Shown one piece after another: positions 34,723-44,663 of a DNA stretch of 64,000 bases. Source of the DNA: Jannaschia aquimarina. GTDB taxonomy: Bacteria; Pseudomonadota; Alphaproteobacteria; Rhodobacterales; Rhodobacteraceae. A program made the position numbers and the translations under genes. Below the pieces are notes generated by a model, which saw only the letters and a list, made by a program, of their open reading frames with translations, ran no database searches and had not been told where the DNA came from. Position 1 is the first letter of the stretch, and each line of letters opens with the position of its first letter. The stretch covers positions 1 to 64,000 of the forward strand of contig NZ_JYFE01000023.1 of assembly GCF_000877395.1 (NCBI RefSeq), in the 5' to 3' direction.

Positions 34723-35512
34723 GAGGTCGGCCCTCGACCACGTGACCGTACAGCACCGTCAATGTCCCGACGCCGACCATCAGGGCAATCCACTGGACGA
34801 CGATCTGGTAGATCACGGTGATGGGCCCGGCGGCCTGCATCTCGCCCTCCGGCAGGTCGGGTGCCGTGTCCAGAAGCGTCGGGACCTCGAGAAGGAAGGT
34901 AAATCCGACGGTTAGCAGGGCGAGCACGATGGCCGTCCGCGAATGGCCGGACGTCTCGCGCATTGCCTCGCCGAAACTCATGCGCCGTCCGATCGCGCCC
35001 GCCGGGAGAACCACGCCGAGCCGGTAGAACAGCAACAGCGCGATGAATAACGAGGTCGCGCTGACCAGCGGCTGCGCCGCGAGACCGAACAGGGGGTAGA
35101 GCAGAACGGCGACCATCGTCCCCGCAGCAAGCATGATCAATCCGATCGCAAGTCCCAGAAGCAGTGTCCGGCCGAGATAGCCGAGGACAAGTCCGCCATT
35201 GAAGGGAGGAACCCAGCCGGCCGGCGGCTCGCCCAGCAGGGTCCGCCGATGCCAGGCCACGGCGACCCATGTGAAGAGGAACAGGCTCAGAAAGCCGACA
35301 CCTAGGGCGGAATTGACGAAGCCGGGTGGTATCTCGCCGGCCTGCATCATCTCCGGGTCCAGCGCCATGAGGGAGAGGTCCGGATAGGACGAGGTCAGCC
35401 ACCAGGATGCCGCGCCCGCGATGATGAAGGGAATGAGGGATACTCTCAATGCATCCGACAGCCCATCGGTGATCTGCAGCACCGCATGCTTGAAGATCGT
35501 CCAGCCCAACAT
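34715..35512 (-). CDS. Multi-spanning membrane protein, function unknown
   Basis: A 265-residue protein with about six hydrophobic segments (around residues 20-40, 72-95, 115-145, 152-175, 203-222 and 240-258). I recognise no family. ATG 35512 is chosen for GAAGGGA about 9 bases upstream; earlier in-frame ATGs at 35539 and 35599 lack such a site. It overlaps ilvA by 8 bases and is probably cotranscribed with it, though a functional link is not evident. About 180 bases without other features separate it from the PRC-barrel gene. Confidence 0.7.
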   Translation of the reverse strand: MLGWTIFKHAVLQITDGLSDALRVSLIPFIIAGAASWWLTSSYPDLSLMALDPEMMQAGEIPPGFVNSALGVGFLSLFLFTWVAVAWHRRTLLGEPPAGWVPPFNGGLVLGYLGRTLLLGLAIGLIMLAAGTMVAVLLYPLFGLAAQPLVSATSLFIALLLFYRLGVVLPAGAIGRRMSFGEAMRETSGHSRTAIVLALLTVGFTFLLEVPTLLDTAPDLPEGEMQAAGPITVIYQIVVQWIALMVGVGTLTVLYGHVVEGRPLE

Positions 35513-35693
35513 CTCGCAAATCCCTTCAATCCTGTCAGGCATCTGGCGTGCCACCCGGCGAGCGTCAATGTCGTCGCATTTCGCTGCCCGCTTTGGCAAA
35601 GGTGCCGTCTTGTGTATCTTTTTGAACCAGCGAGCTTTTCAGGCGTTCGAGTTCATGTGCCGACACGGCACTGGATATCTGAGGAGTCCCAAG

Positions 35694-36143
35694 ATGCCCT
35701 TCCTTCGCCCCGCCTTGACCGCTTCCCTCTTACTGGCCGCGCCCGGTCTCGCGCTTGCGGACGCGCACGCGTCGTCGCCATTCGCGGAGTCCACGCTGGA
35801 ATACGGGGAAAGCTATATGGCAACCACGCTGATCGGAACGCGGATCCACGCGACCGAGGCCGAGTTGACGCCCGGCATGTCGCTCCCGGCCGGCACCGTC
35901 GCGGAATGGGACGACATCGGCGAGATCGGAGATCTGATCATCGGCACCGACGGTTCGCTTGAAGCGGTAGTCGTGGATGTCGGCGGCTTCTTGGGCCTCG
36001 GCGAGAGGGAAGTCGCCATCTCGTGGGACATGCTGCGCCCGGTCTACGAAGAGGACAACATTCAGGAATATTTCCTCGGCGTGAACGCCACCGAGGAGAT
36101 GATGCGGAACGCCCCGCAGGTAACGCGCGTCCCGACCGAATAG
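35694..36143 (+). CDS. Exported PRC-barrel domain protein
   Basis: A 149-residue protein with a signal peptide (MPFLRPALTASLLLAAPGLALA, cleaved near residue 22). The mature part contains a PRC-barrel pattern: GTRIHATEAE, EIGDLIIGTDGSLEAVVVDVGGFLGLGEREVAI in broken form, and FLGVNATEEMMRNAP. Periplasmic PRC-barrel proteins are common in Rhodobacterales, often in several copies; function unknown. ATG 35694 has GAGGAG 8-13 bases upstream. Confidence 0.85.
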   Translation: MPFLRPALTASLLLAAPGLALADAHASSPFAESTLEYGESYMATTLIGTRIHATEAELTPGMSLPAGTVAEWDDIGEIGDLIIGTDGSLEAVVVDVGGFLGLGEREVAISWDMLRPVYEEDNIQEYFLGVNATEEMMRNAPQVTRVPTE

Positions 36144-36220
36144 CCGGCCTCCGGCCTCTGCCCCATCTTGCGGGCGGGGGCCGCCAGCGTTAGGCGCCTG
36201 CGGGACCGAAGGAGGACCGC

Positions 36221-37441
36221 ATGGACGCGCCCAAGAAAGTCGTGCTCGCCTATTCCGGGGGGCTGGATACCTCGATTATCCTCAAATGGCTGCAGACCGA
36301 GTATGGTTGCGAGGTCGTGACCTTTACGGCCGATCTGGGCCAGGGCGAGGAACTGGAACCTGCCCGGAAGAAGGCCGAGATGATGGGTGCGACCTCGATC
36401 CATATCGAGGATCTGCGGGAGGAATTCACTCGCGACTTCGTCTTCCCGATGTTTCGGGCCAACGCGCTTTACGAGGGGCTTTACTTGCTCGGCACATCCA
36501 TCGCGCGGCCACTCATCTCGAAGCGGCTGGTCGAGATCGCAGCCGAGGAAGGCGCCGATGCCGTCGCGCACGGAGCCACGGGCAAGGGCAACGACCAGGT
36601 CCGCTTCGAGTTGGCGGCCTATGCGTTGAACCCCGACATCAAGGTCATCGCACCCTGGCGCCTCTGGGACCTGACGAGCCGGACAAAGCTGATTGATTTC
36701 GCCGAGAAGCACCAGATCCCGATCGCAAAGGACAAGCGCGGCGAGGCGCCATTCAGCGTCGATGCCAACCTCCTGCACACCTCATCCGAGGGTAAGGTTC
36801 TCGAGGACCCCGCCGAGGAGGCGCCGGACTACGTTCTGCAGCGGATCACGCGGCCCGAAGATGCGCCGGATGAGCCGGAAATGGTCGAGATCACGTTCGA
36901 GCGCGGAGATGCGGTCGCGATCGATGGCGAGGCGATGTCCCCCGCGGCGATCCTGACACGCCTGAACGAACTCGGCGGCAAGCATGGCGTCGGTATCCTG
37001 GATCTTGTCGAAAACCGCTTCGTCGGGATGAAGTCCCGCGGCATCTACGAGACGCCTGGCGGGACGATCCTGCTGGAGGCCCATCGCGGGATCGAACAGA
37101 TCACGCTGGATGCGGGCGCAGGCCACCTGAAGGACTCGATCATGCCCCGCTATGCGGAGTTTATCTATAACGGCTTCTGGTTCTCACCCGAGCGGGAAAT
37201 GCTGCAGGCGCTGATCGACAAGAGTCAGGAGCATGTGTCCGGAACGGTTCGCGTGAAGCTCTACAAGGGGTCCGCCCGGACCGTGGCCCGCTGGTCCGAT
37301 CACAGTCTCTATTCAGAGGCGCATGTGACCTTCGAAGAAGACGCCGGGGCCTATGATCAGCGCGACGCGAAGGGCTTCATCCATCTGAACGCACTTCGAC
37401 TGAAGCTCGTGGCGAACCGGAACAAGCGGGTCGGCGGATGA
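36221..37441 (+). CDS. argG: Argininosuccinate synthase
   Basis: A 406-residue ATP-dependent ligase joining citrulline and aspartate in arginine synthesis. The P-loop-like ATP site [12 protein letters not shown] is at residues 10-21, followed by [28 protein letters not shown] (about 115) and [13 protein letters not shown] (about 178). AAGGAGGA precedes ATG 36221. Length and motifs are normal. A hairpin without a T tail follows the stop. Confidence 0.97.
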   Translation: MDAPKKVVLAYSGGLDTSIILKWLQTEYGCEVVTFTADLGQGEELEPARKKAEMMGATSIHIEDLREEFTRDFVFPMFRANALYEGLYLLGTSIARPLISKRLVEIAAEEGADAVAHGATGKGNDQVRFELAAYALNPDIKVIAPWRLWDLTSRTKLIDFAEKHQIPIAKDKRGEAPFSVDANLLHTSSEGKVLEDPAEEAPDYVLQRITRPEDAPDEPEMVEITFERGDAVAIDGEAMSPAAILTRLNELGGKHGVGILDLVENRFVGMKSRGIYETPGGTILLEAHRGIEQITLDAGAGHLKDSIMPRYAEFIYNGFWFSPEREMLQALIDKSQEHVSGTVRVKLYKGSARTVARWSDHSLYSEAHVTFEEDAGAYDQRDAKGFIHLNALRLKLVANRNKRVGG

Positions 37442-37450
37442 ATCGGGATG

Positions 37451-37470
37451 CCGCCCGGCGCAACGGGCGG
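37451..37470 (+). terminator. Hairpin after argG
   Basis: CCGCCCG (37451-37457) pairs with CGGGCGG (37464-37470) around GCGCAA, 9 bases after the argG stop. No T tail follows, so termination is only suggested. Confidence 0.35.
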
Positions 37471-37484
37471 TCCGCACCACGTCG

Positions 37485-38501
37485 GTGCCGATGCGAATAG
37501 CGATCACGTTCGCGATTTGCGCCGCGGGTGTGGGCGTCTTCCAGCTTCTCGGCCTGCCCCTTCCCTTTCTTCTGGGTCCGCTCTTCGCATGTCTCGCCGC
37601 CGCTCTTGCGGGGATCCGGCTCGATAGCTGGAAGATCCTGACAGACGGCATGCGCACGATCCTCGGGGTCGCCGTCGGCGCATCGGTCACGCCCGCCCTG
37701 ATGGGCCAACTGCCGTCAATGGCATTGTCGCTGCTGCTCGCGCCGCTCTTCCTCTTGGTGTCCGGCCTTGCGGGTTATCCGTATCTCCGCGCGGTGTGCA
37801 GGTTCGACAAGCCGACGGCATTCTATGCCGCGATGCCGGGCGGCCTGCAGGACATGCTGGCCTTCGGAGAAGAGGCCGGCGGGGATCCGAGGGCCCTCTC
37901 TCTGCTGCACGCGACGCGCGTCCTGCTGATCGTGTCGGTCATCCCGGCGGTTCTGGTCCTCTACTACGAAATCGACCTGACGGTCGCTCCGGGTGCACCG
38001 GCACGTGACCTTGAACCCGGACAAATGGCGTTGATGGCGATCGCGGCCCTCTTGGGATGGCGGGCCGCCAAGTGGATCGGGTTGTTCGGCGCTTCCATTC
38101 TCGGTCCGATGATCGTCGCCGCGCTCCTTTCGCTCATGGGTCTGATCGAGAGCCGTCCGCCTGCCGAAGCCATCCAGGCGGCGCAGTTCTTCATCGGCAT
38201 GGTCGTCGGAGTGAAATATTCCGGAATCACCGTGACAGAAGTTCGCCGGATCCTCGTCTCTGGCCTCGGACACGGCCTGATCCTCGCCGTCATCGCGGGG
38301 ATCTTCGCCGAAATCGTCGTTCTTGCCGGGCTCGCTCCGCCACTTGATGCGATCCTCGCCTTCTCGCCGGGCGGGCAGGCGGAGATGGCGATCATGGCCA
38401 TCATCGCAGGGGCGGACTTGGCCTACGTGCTCGTCCACCACATCACTCGAATCGTTCTGGTCATTACCTGTGCCCCGCTGGTTTATCCGTACCTGAGATG
38501 A
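37485..38501 (+). CDS. AbrB family membrane protein (putative ammonia monooxygenase-like annotation)
   Basis: A 338-residue membrane protein with about ten hydrophobic segments in two halves, each containing a motif of the type LPLPFLLGPLFACL / WIGLFGASILGPMIVAAL. This matches the AbrB (DUF/ AmoA-like misnamed) transporter family, related to regulators and transporters of unknown substrate. The name ammonia monooxygenase sometimes attached to this family has no experimental support that I know of. GTG 37485 and ATG 37491 are equally possible starts; neither has a clear ribosome binding site. Confidence 0.8.
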   Translation: MPMRIAITFAICAAGVGVFQLLGLPLPFLLGPLFACLAAALAGIRLDSWKILTDGMRTILGVAVGASVTPALMGQLPSMALSLLLAPLFLLVSGLAGYPYLRAVCRFDKPTAFYAAMPGGLQDMLAFGEEAGGDPRALSLLHATRVLLIVSVIPAVLVLYYEIDLTVAPGAPARDLEPGQMALMAIAALLGWRAAKWIGLFGASILGPMIVAALLSLMGLIESRPPAEAIQAAQFFIGMVVGVKYSGITVTEVRRILVSGLGHGLILAVIAGIFAEIVVLAGLAPPLDAILAFSPGGQAEMAIMAIIAGADLAYVLVHHITRIVLVITCAPLVYPYLR

Positions 38502-38605
38502 GGCACATCGAACGCGCATCGGCAGGGTCGACCCGCGCGGACAGAGCAACCAAAGTAGACCGAGAGCCCGCACCGCCATTCGACGACCACACCCGAGATT
38601 TGCCC

Positions 38606-39715
38606 ATGACCTCCTTGCCCGACGATGACGACGCAATCCCGGCGGCGCTGCGACGCTGGCTGACCGAAGACGCCCTTCCGCTGTGGACGGGACTAGGCTT
38701 CGATGCAGCGACAGAAACGGTCTGGGAATCGCTGACCCATGACGGGGCGCCGCGTCGCCATCAGATCAAGCGATTGCGGGTCCAGGTGCGGCAGGCCTAC
38801 GTCTTCGCGCAGGCCAGAGGAATGTCACCCGGGGCCGAAGACCTCGCGGTTCGTCTCTTCGCCCGCACCATGGAAGACGGGTTTGATCAGGACGGACATC
38901 TCGCGGCCAATCTGGATCCACGGACCGGCGCGCGCCTCGATAGTCCGCACGACCTCTATGATCTGGCCTTCGTCCTCCTGGCGACGTCCGCACTGATCGA
39001 CGCAGGGCACGGGATCGAGAGCGATCTGAAAAAACTGCGGTCCGCCTTGGAAAAGCTCAAGGCGGCACGAGGCTGGCACGAAACGGCGGAGCGACGGCAG
39101 CCACGTCGCCAGAACCCTCATATGCACCTGTTCGAAGCCAGCACGGCGCTCTTCGCGGCGACTGGCGATGCCTTCTGGCGCGATGTCGCTCAGGAATGCC
39201 TCGACCTGCTTGGGGAGGTTTTCCTGGCCCCCGAAGGACGCCTTCTTGAGCATTTCGATGCGGATTGGTGCCCCTTGCCCGATGGCGGAGGGCAGCAATA
39301 CGAACCGGGCCACATGGTCGAATGGATCTGGCTCCTCGATGCGTGGGAGAAGGCCACCGGCCTCTCATCCGGCATCGATCCCGCGCCGCTTTGGCACCGG
39401 GCCCTGGATCGCAGGTTCGAATTGACGGGTTGCCTACCGGACCAGTCCGATCCGACCTCCGATTTCGCGCGCACCTGGCCCCAGACCGAGATGCTCAAGG
39501 CGGCGATCGTGATGACGGCTAGAGGCGATAACCGCCTGGAGCCCGATCAGGCGCTGCGTCTGCTGTGGGACCGATACCTGACTGGCCCTGTCCCGGGCGG
39601 CTGGTACGACCGCCTGGATCGCCACGGCTCCGTCATCTCCGACAACATGCCGGCCTCGACATTCTATCACATCTGGGTTGCACTCCGTGCCCGGATGACC
39701 GGGCCATCCCGATAA
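38606..39715 (+). CDS. AGE family epimerase/isomerase (N-acylglucosamine 2-epimerase or mannose isomerase type)
   Basis: A 369-residue alpha/alpha-barrel protein. Family features are HQIKRLRVQVRQAYVFA (early), NPHMHLFEASTALF (about 170), QQYEPGHMVEWIWLL (about 230, active-site histidine) and RTWPQTEMLKA (about 290). Members interconvert mannose/fructose/glucose, mannose-6-phosphate/fructose-6-phosphate or N-acylglucosamines; the exact substrate is not clear. ATG 38606 is preferred to an in-frame ATG at 38498 that overlaps the preceding gene's stop codon. Confidence 0.85.
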   Translation: MTSLPDDDDAIPAALRRWLTEDALPLWTGLGFDAATETVWESLTHDGAPRRHQIKRLRVQVRQAYVFAQARGMSPGAEDLAVRLFARTMEDGFDQDGHLAANLDPRTGARLDSPHDLYDLAFVLLATSALIDAGHGIESDLKKLRSALEKLKAARGWHETAERRQPRRQNPHMHLFEASTALFAATGDAFWRDVAQECLDLLGEVFLAPEGRLLEHFDADWCPLPDGGGQQYEPGHMVEWIWLLDAWEKATGLSSGIDPAPLWHRALDRRFELTGCLPDQSDPTSDFARTWPQTEMLKAAIVMTARGDNRLEPDQALRLLWDRYLTGPVPGGWYDRLDRHGSVISDNMPASTFYHIWVALRARMTGPSR

Positions 39716-39742
39716 CGCACTCGGAAGCTGACTGCGTCCGGA

Positions 39743-41800
39743 TCAGCTCCGCCCTTCGCGCATCCAGGCGCCGACGGTGAGACCCGCAGCGATCAACAGG
39801 AACAACCAGGGCGGCACGAGCGACAGCAGTCGGATATCGGCCGTGAGATACGCCTGACGGGGGGTATAGCCCAGCCACCCCCGGCCTGCCGCCTCGCGAT
39901 CCGCGCGAACAGCCCGCAAATCCGGCGCGCCGTCTTCGACCGCCCAGACGCCACCATTCGTCGCATCGACCGCCTCTGCGACGACCTCCTCGCTCGCGAT
40001 CGTCTGTTCGAATTCGCGTGGGGCGGCAGGTCCCAATCCGATGACGGCGGTCCGATCCCCTTCCTGCAACCGATAGAGGCCCTGCATCTCGCCGAGATGG
40101 CGCGCCACGTAACGACCCGGCGCCTCCTCCTGGAGCGTCAATTCGATTGTCGATCCATCCGGCGCGGTCAGCGTTACGGGGCCCGGTTCGTCGCCAAGCG
40201 TCCGGCGTGTCACCGTGATCTCCTGTCCGAGCGCAGTGGCCGTCAGCGCCTCTTCTTCCAGTTCGGGCTCACCCATCAGCCAATGGGCGAGACGCCGCAA
40301 CAACTCCGCCTGCGGACCGCCACCTTCATAGCCGCGATCCCAAAGCCAGACATGATCGGATCCAAGCAATGCGACGCGGCCCGCCTTTACGCGGTCGAGG
40401 ATCAGCAACGGTTCATCCTCGACACCGGTCATGACGATCTGTGCGTCGGACGGGGTAAGCTGAATCTGACGATGCCACCGGCCCCAAGGCGCCTCGCCAT
40501 CCCCATACCCTGTCGGCAGACCTTCGGTCACCGGATGCTTCTCGCCCGTATCCGACACGGTGGGCAGGAAGCCCTCCTCGATGACACGCGCGGTGGGTTC
40601 GGCCGGTAGGACCGACGCCAGAGGAGAGCGGAAGATCGAGTCGGCGGTCGCGAAGTCCGGGCCGGCCGCAATCAGCAGGGCGCCCCCCTCCTCGACGTAG
40701 CGGCGGACATTCTCGAGATAGATGCCCGGCAGAATACCACGCCGTTGATATCGGTCGAAAATGATCAGGTCGAATTCGTCGATCTTCTCGAAGAACAGCT
40801 CTCGCGTGGGGAATGCGATAAGGCTGAGTTCCGTCACGGGAACCCCGTCCTGCTTGCCCGGTGGCCGCAGAATCGTGAAGTGAACCAGGTCCACCGACGC
40901 ATCCGCCTTCAGCAGGTTGCGCCAGGTCCGTTGGCCCGGATGCGGCTCGCCGGAGACGAGCAGGACGCGAAGCCGATCGCGAACACCGTTGATCTGAATG
41001 ATCTGGGCGTTGTTCCGGTCGGTCAGTTCGCCATCTGCTTCGGGCAGGCGGAACTCCATGACATTCAACCCGCCATGGGGCAGGACAATCGGCAGGTTCA
41101 GGTCTTCGCCCACCGGGATCCGATAGGCCCGGGGCTGCCCTCCGTCGATCGAAAGAACGATATCCGCCTCGTTCCCGATATCCGGCGGAACATCCCCGAC
41201 ATCTTCCACGCGGAGGGTTATCGAGAACTCTTCATCGAGGATCGCAAAAGCAGGCGCGTCCCGAACGATCAGACGGCGATCCCAGTCGCCGCTACGTCCG
41301 GTGCGAAGCAAGTGAAGCGGCGCAGGCAGATCCGGTGCGAGCTGAGGATCGTGGATCCGGCCATCCGAGATCAGGAATGCGCCGGCCACGCGATCCTGCG
41401 GGACTTCGGCGAGAAGTTCGGAAAGGGCGGTCATCGCCAGCGTACCCGCGTCCCCCTCCCCGTCGGACACCCGGACGACACGGGTATCGAGACCTTCACG
41501 CTCTGCCTCCGACAATAGCTCAGCGAGCGCCTCGCGTGTCTGCTGTTCACGGTCGGACAGACGCTGCGATGCGCTCTCATCAACGGCGACCAGCAGGATG
41601 TCGGAAAGGGGTTCACGCTCCTCGGTCTGGAGCGAGGGGTCCAGCAACGCCACAGTCAGCGCCGCGGCAGCAAGCGCGCGCAGCCACCATCCCGGCAGGC
41701 GCCGCCACAGGGCCAACAGCGCTGCGGCGAAAGCCAGCGCCGCCACGGCACCGATCAGCCAGAGCGGAAGGGTCGGATCGAGGACGATTTCACGGGTCAT
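39743..41800 (-). CDS. Large membrane-anchored protein with vWA-like and GATase-like regions, MoxR cluster
   Basis: A 685-residue protein with two hydrophobic helices near the N-terminus (about 10-50), one at the C-terminus (VPPWLFLLIAAGLTVGAW), and a periplasmic-looking middle. LLVAVDESASQ (about 73-83) matches the DxSxS metal-site pattern of vWA-like folds, and FDLIIFDRYQ and GGALLIAAGPDFA resemble a class I glutamine-amidotransferase-like domain without catalytic residues. ATG 41800 has GGGGA 9 bases before it and lies 4 bases after the upstream stop. It is the last gene of a four-gene operon. Confidence 0.82.
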   Translation of the reverse strand: MTREIVLDPTLPLWLIGAVAALAFAAALLALWRRLPGWWLRALAAAALTVALLDPSLQTEEREPLSDILLVAVDESASQRLSDREQQTREALAELLSEAEREGLDTRVVRVSDGEGDAGTLAMTALSELLAEVPQDRVAGAFLISDGRIHDPQLAPDLPAPLHLLRTGRSGDWDRRLIVRDAPAFAILDEEFSITLRVEDVGDVPPDIGNEADIVLSIDGGQPRAYRIPVGEDLNLPIVLPHGGLNVMEFRLPEADGELTDRNNAQIIQINGVRDRLRVLLVSGEPHPGQRTWRNLLKADASVDLVHFTILRPPGKQDGVPVTELSLIAFPTRELFFEKIDEFDLIIFDRYQRRGILPGIYLENVRRYVEEGGALLIAAGPDFATADSIFRSPLASVLPAEPTARVIEEGFLPTVSDTGEKHPVTEGLPTGYGDGEAPWGRWHRQIQLTPSDAQIVMTGVEDEPLLILDRVKAGRVALLGSDHVWLWDRGYEGGGPQAELLRRLAHWLMGEPELEEEALTATALGQEITVTRRTLGDEPGPVTLTAPDGSTIELTLQEEAPGRYVARHLGEMQGLYRLQEGDRTAVIGLGPAAPREFEQTIASEEVVAEAVDATNGGVWAVEDGAPDLRAVRADREAAGRGWLGYTPRQAYLTADIRLLSLVPPWLFLLIAAGLTVGAWMREGRS

Positions 41801-41804
41801 CGCG

Positions 41805-44663
41805 TCAGTTCCCCAACCGATCAAGCAGGGCCGGGACGTGCACCTGGTCGGATTTGTAGTTACCGGAAAGCACGTGCATCACCAGATTCACCCCGAACCG
41901 GTACGCGATCTCGCGCTGTTGCTCGCCGGAATAGCCCGAGCCGACCGGCAAGAGCGGACGACCGCCCTGATCCGTGGCCCATGCCGCCGCCCAATCGTTT
42001 CCACCGATCAGAACCGGCGTCACGCCATCGTTCAGGTTTCGGAACGGCATGCCTTCCACCTGCTCCGCCGCGGGACTGGCTTCGACCCACACGTCGCGGC
42101 TTGCGAAGCGGCCGGGGAAATCCTGGAGCAGATAGAAGCTCCGGGTCAGAACGTGGTCACCCGGGAGGGGTTCGAGAGGCGGAATGTCAAGCGGCGCCGC
42201 GAGATCCCGAAGTCGCCGCGAGGCCGGGGAATTCGACCCGAACCCGCCGAGATCGGCGTCGCGTGTATCGAAGACGATCATGCCCCCGCCGCGAAGATAG
42301 CGGTTCAGCTTGGCGTATGCATCCTGGGACGGAAGCGGTTGGTCCTCCGTCACGGGCCAATAAAGAAACGGAAGAAAGGCGAGTTCGTCGGTTTCGAGGT
42401 TCACCCCCCTTGGCGCCTCGGGCTCCACGCTGGTGCGCTGCGTCAGAATTCTGGACAGACCGCGCATCCCCGCTTCCGACACGTCATCGATCCGGGGATT
42501 CCCCGTCTGGACATAGGCCAAGGAGACGTCGGTCGGGAAAGGATCGTCCTGGGCCGAAGCCGGCATTGCCGAAAGCGCGATCAGGGCCGCCGCGCCGAAG
42601 CGCCGGAGGATCGGAATTGCGGCGAGCGCCGTCATGACGATGAGAACGAGTAGGATCATACCTTGCACGTGGGAACTGATCGCTCCACCGCAATGCCATT
42701 GCGTCGAACAGGTCGAACCCGCGGATGCGGCATCAGGCAGCACGAGAACGAACGGGGTCGCCAAAACGGCCACCGCACCGCGCAATCTGCCTCCCAGCCA
42801 GAGGGTCGCTATCGCATCCATCGCCAGCAGGATCAGCGCGACGGCGAGCAACCAGGGCGCGAGATCCGTCTCTTCTTGAATGGCCAACGCTTCGACGGTC
42901 GCACCGGCCGGATAGCTCGCCGGCACAAGCTCCGCCTCGGGTCCGAGGACGTTCAAGGCAAGCGAACGGCCCGGACCCTCGTATACGCCGGGTGGCAGAT
43001 CAGCGGTGGGAATTCCATCCGCCAGGTCTTCCCCGGCGACTCCAGGAAGCGTGCCCGCATCCCGCACACGTCCGAAGCCGTCGAGAACGATGCGTGGTGT
43101 CCAGGTGGTTCCCTCAAGCTCTTCCGCCTCGATGGCAGCGGGCCGGGTGGACACCGCAAGCCTTTCGAGCATCTGGACGAAGAGCCCAGAGATCGGCAGG
43201 TTCGACCATTCCGCATTCGCGGTCACATGGAAGAGAACCACTTGCCCCTCCCCCAAGGACTTCCGCGTGACCAGGGGCGTGCCATCCGCAAGAGCTGCGA
43301 TCGCGCGCTCCGCCAAGGTCGGATCCGGTTGGGCGACAACCTGCGATGTGACGGTCACCTCCTGCGGAAGGTCCAGCCCCGCAAAGGGGCTTTCGTCGGG
43401 GAACGGGCGGAGCAGCTTAGGCTCGCCCCATGACAGGGCGCCGCCCACCGTGCGCCCTCCGCTTCTCAGCCGGACGGGCATCAGCGGATCCTCATCCGCC
43501 CGCGACACGTCGGACGCGGCAAGACGCGGACCCGCAAAGCGAAGCAGCAGGCCACCCCCTTCGACCCATTCCTCGACGCGCAGCGCTTCGGATGGCGACA
43601 ATCGCGCGACATCGGCGAAGACGAGGACGTCAGGGTTGGCAGGCAAGATCGTGTCGAGATCGCCCTCGATGAGATCCGCTGTCGGCGCGAGGGCTCGGCG
43701 CAGGTAGAAGAGAGGATCAAGCAAATCCTCGCTCTCGCCGCCGGCGGTCGCCAGCAACGCCACTTCACGCCGGGCGAGGCTGTCATCGGCAAGCGCCACG
43801 GCACCGGCCGTCCGCTCTCCGGCGATTTCGATCCGTGAAACCCTGTTTCTCAGCTCGGGCGGCAAACGCAGTTCGGCCTCGGCACGGTCCGAGGCCTCTT
43901 CGAAGACAGCCTCACCTGTCCCCAACTCGGCCATGGCGCCGGTCGGGCCCGGTCCGATCGCGCGCAGCGCGACAGTCCGTGTGCCAGCGTCTCCGAGACG
44001 CACGACATGCAAGCGGATTGCGCCCTCCTCGTAGCGCGGCGGAGTCAGCCCGATGATGGGTCGACTTCCAGCCACGAAATGCGCGCCGATCTCGCCCCGG
44101 CCCTCTCGTTCCAGACCGTCAGAAAACCAGACGACTTCAGCGCCTTCCAGATCGAGGGAGGAGAGACCGGAATAGTCCGGCTCCCATGCACGGGGCTGAA
44201 CGGAAGGCAATCGTTCGATCCAGGCCTGTGCGCCCTGAAACGGGATCTCGTCGGGCAACTCGTCCGTCAGGGACAGGACTGCGGCAACACGCCCGGCCCG
44301 AGCCGCATCGCGCAAGAGCCCTTCGACCCGTTCCATGCGCTGCGGCCAATCCCTCGCCGAGGCCCACGATGCGTCCATGAGCACGAGCAGAGGTCCACGG
44401 CCCGTCCCCGCCTCTCGCGGGTTCAGCACCGGGCCGGCGAACGCGATGATTGCCGCCGCAACCGCCAACATCCTGAGGAGCAGAAGCCACCAGGGCGTCG
44501 TCGATGTCTGGCTCTCGTCGTCCTTCAATCCGAGAAGCAGGATGATCCCCGAAAAACGCCGCCGGATCGGGGCAGGCGGAACGGCACGCAGAAGCCACCA
44601 GAGGATCGGGAGAAGCAGAAGCCCCAGCAAGAGAAGCGGTGTTGTGAAAGCGATCGCGCTCAC
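41805..44663 (-). CDS. BatA-like/DUF4159 membrane protein of the MoxR cluster
   Basis: A 952-residue protein. The N-terminus (FTTPLLLLGLLLLPILWWLL) is the aerotolerance-regulator (BatA) membrane anchor; LLVLMDASWASA (about 90-101) matches a vWA DxSxS pattern; two hydrophobic helices lie around residues 635-690; and the C-terminal third is a DUF4159 domain (SLAYVQTGNPRIDDV, FLYWPVTEDQ, GGGMIVFDTRD). The start is GTG 44663, overlapping the DUF58 stop. These proteins go with MoxR ATPases and are thought to help assemble or activate envelope complexes. Confidence 0.87.
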   Translation of the reverse strand: MSAIAFTTPLLLLGLLLLPILWWLLRAVPPAPIRRRFSGIILLLGLKDDESQTSTTPWWLLLLRMLAVAAAIIAFAGPVLNPREAGTGRGPLLVLMDASWASARDWPQRMERVEGLLRDAARAGRVAAVLSLTDELPDEIPFQGAQAWIERLPSVQPRAWEPDYSGLSSLDLEGAEVVWFSDGLEREGRGEIGAHFVAGSRPIIGLTPPRYEEGAIRLHVVRLGDAGTRTVALRAIGPGPTGAMAELGTGEAVFEEASDRAEAELRLPPELRNRVSRIEIAGERTAGAVALADDSLARREVALLATAGGESEDLLDPLFYLRRALAPTADLIEGDLDTILPANPDVLVFADVARLSPSEALRVEEWVEGGGLLLRFAGPRLAASDVSRADEDPLMPVRLRSGGRTVGGALSWGEPKLLRPFPDESPFAGLDLPQEVTVTSQVVAQPDPTLAERAIAALADGTPLVTRKSLGEGQVVLFHVTANAEWSNLPISGLFVQMLERLAVSTRPAAIEAEELEGTTWTPRIVLDGFGRVRDAGTLPGVAGEDLADGIPTADLPPGVYEGPGRSLALNVLGPEAELVPASYPAGATVEALAIQEETDLAPWLLAVALILLAMDAIATLWLGGRLRGAVAVLATPFVLVLPDAASAGSTCSTQWHCGGAISSHVQGMILLVLIVMTALAAIPILRRFGAAALIALSAMPASAQDDPFPTDVSLAYVQTGNPRIDDVSEAGMRGLSRILTQRTSVEPEAPRGVNLETDELAFLPFLYWPVTEDQPLPSQDAYAKLNRYLRGGGMIVFDTRDADLGGFGSNSPASRRLRDLAAPLDIPPLEPLPGDHVLTRSFYLLQDFPGRFASRDVWVEASPAAEQVEGMPFRNLNDGVTPVLIGGNDWAAAWATDQGGRPLLPVGSGYSGEQQREIAYRFGVNLVMHVLSGNYKSDQVHVPALLDRLGN

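Noticed and set aside
37485-38501. Ammonia monooxygenase activity for the AbrB-type protein
   Set aside because: The name is a historical mis-annotation of this transporter-like family; no metal-binding or oxygenase features are visible.
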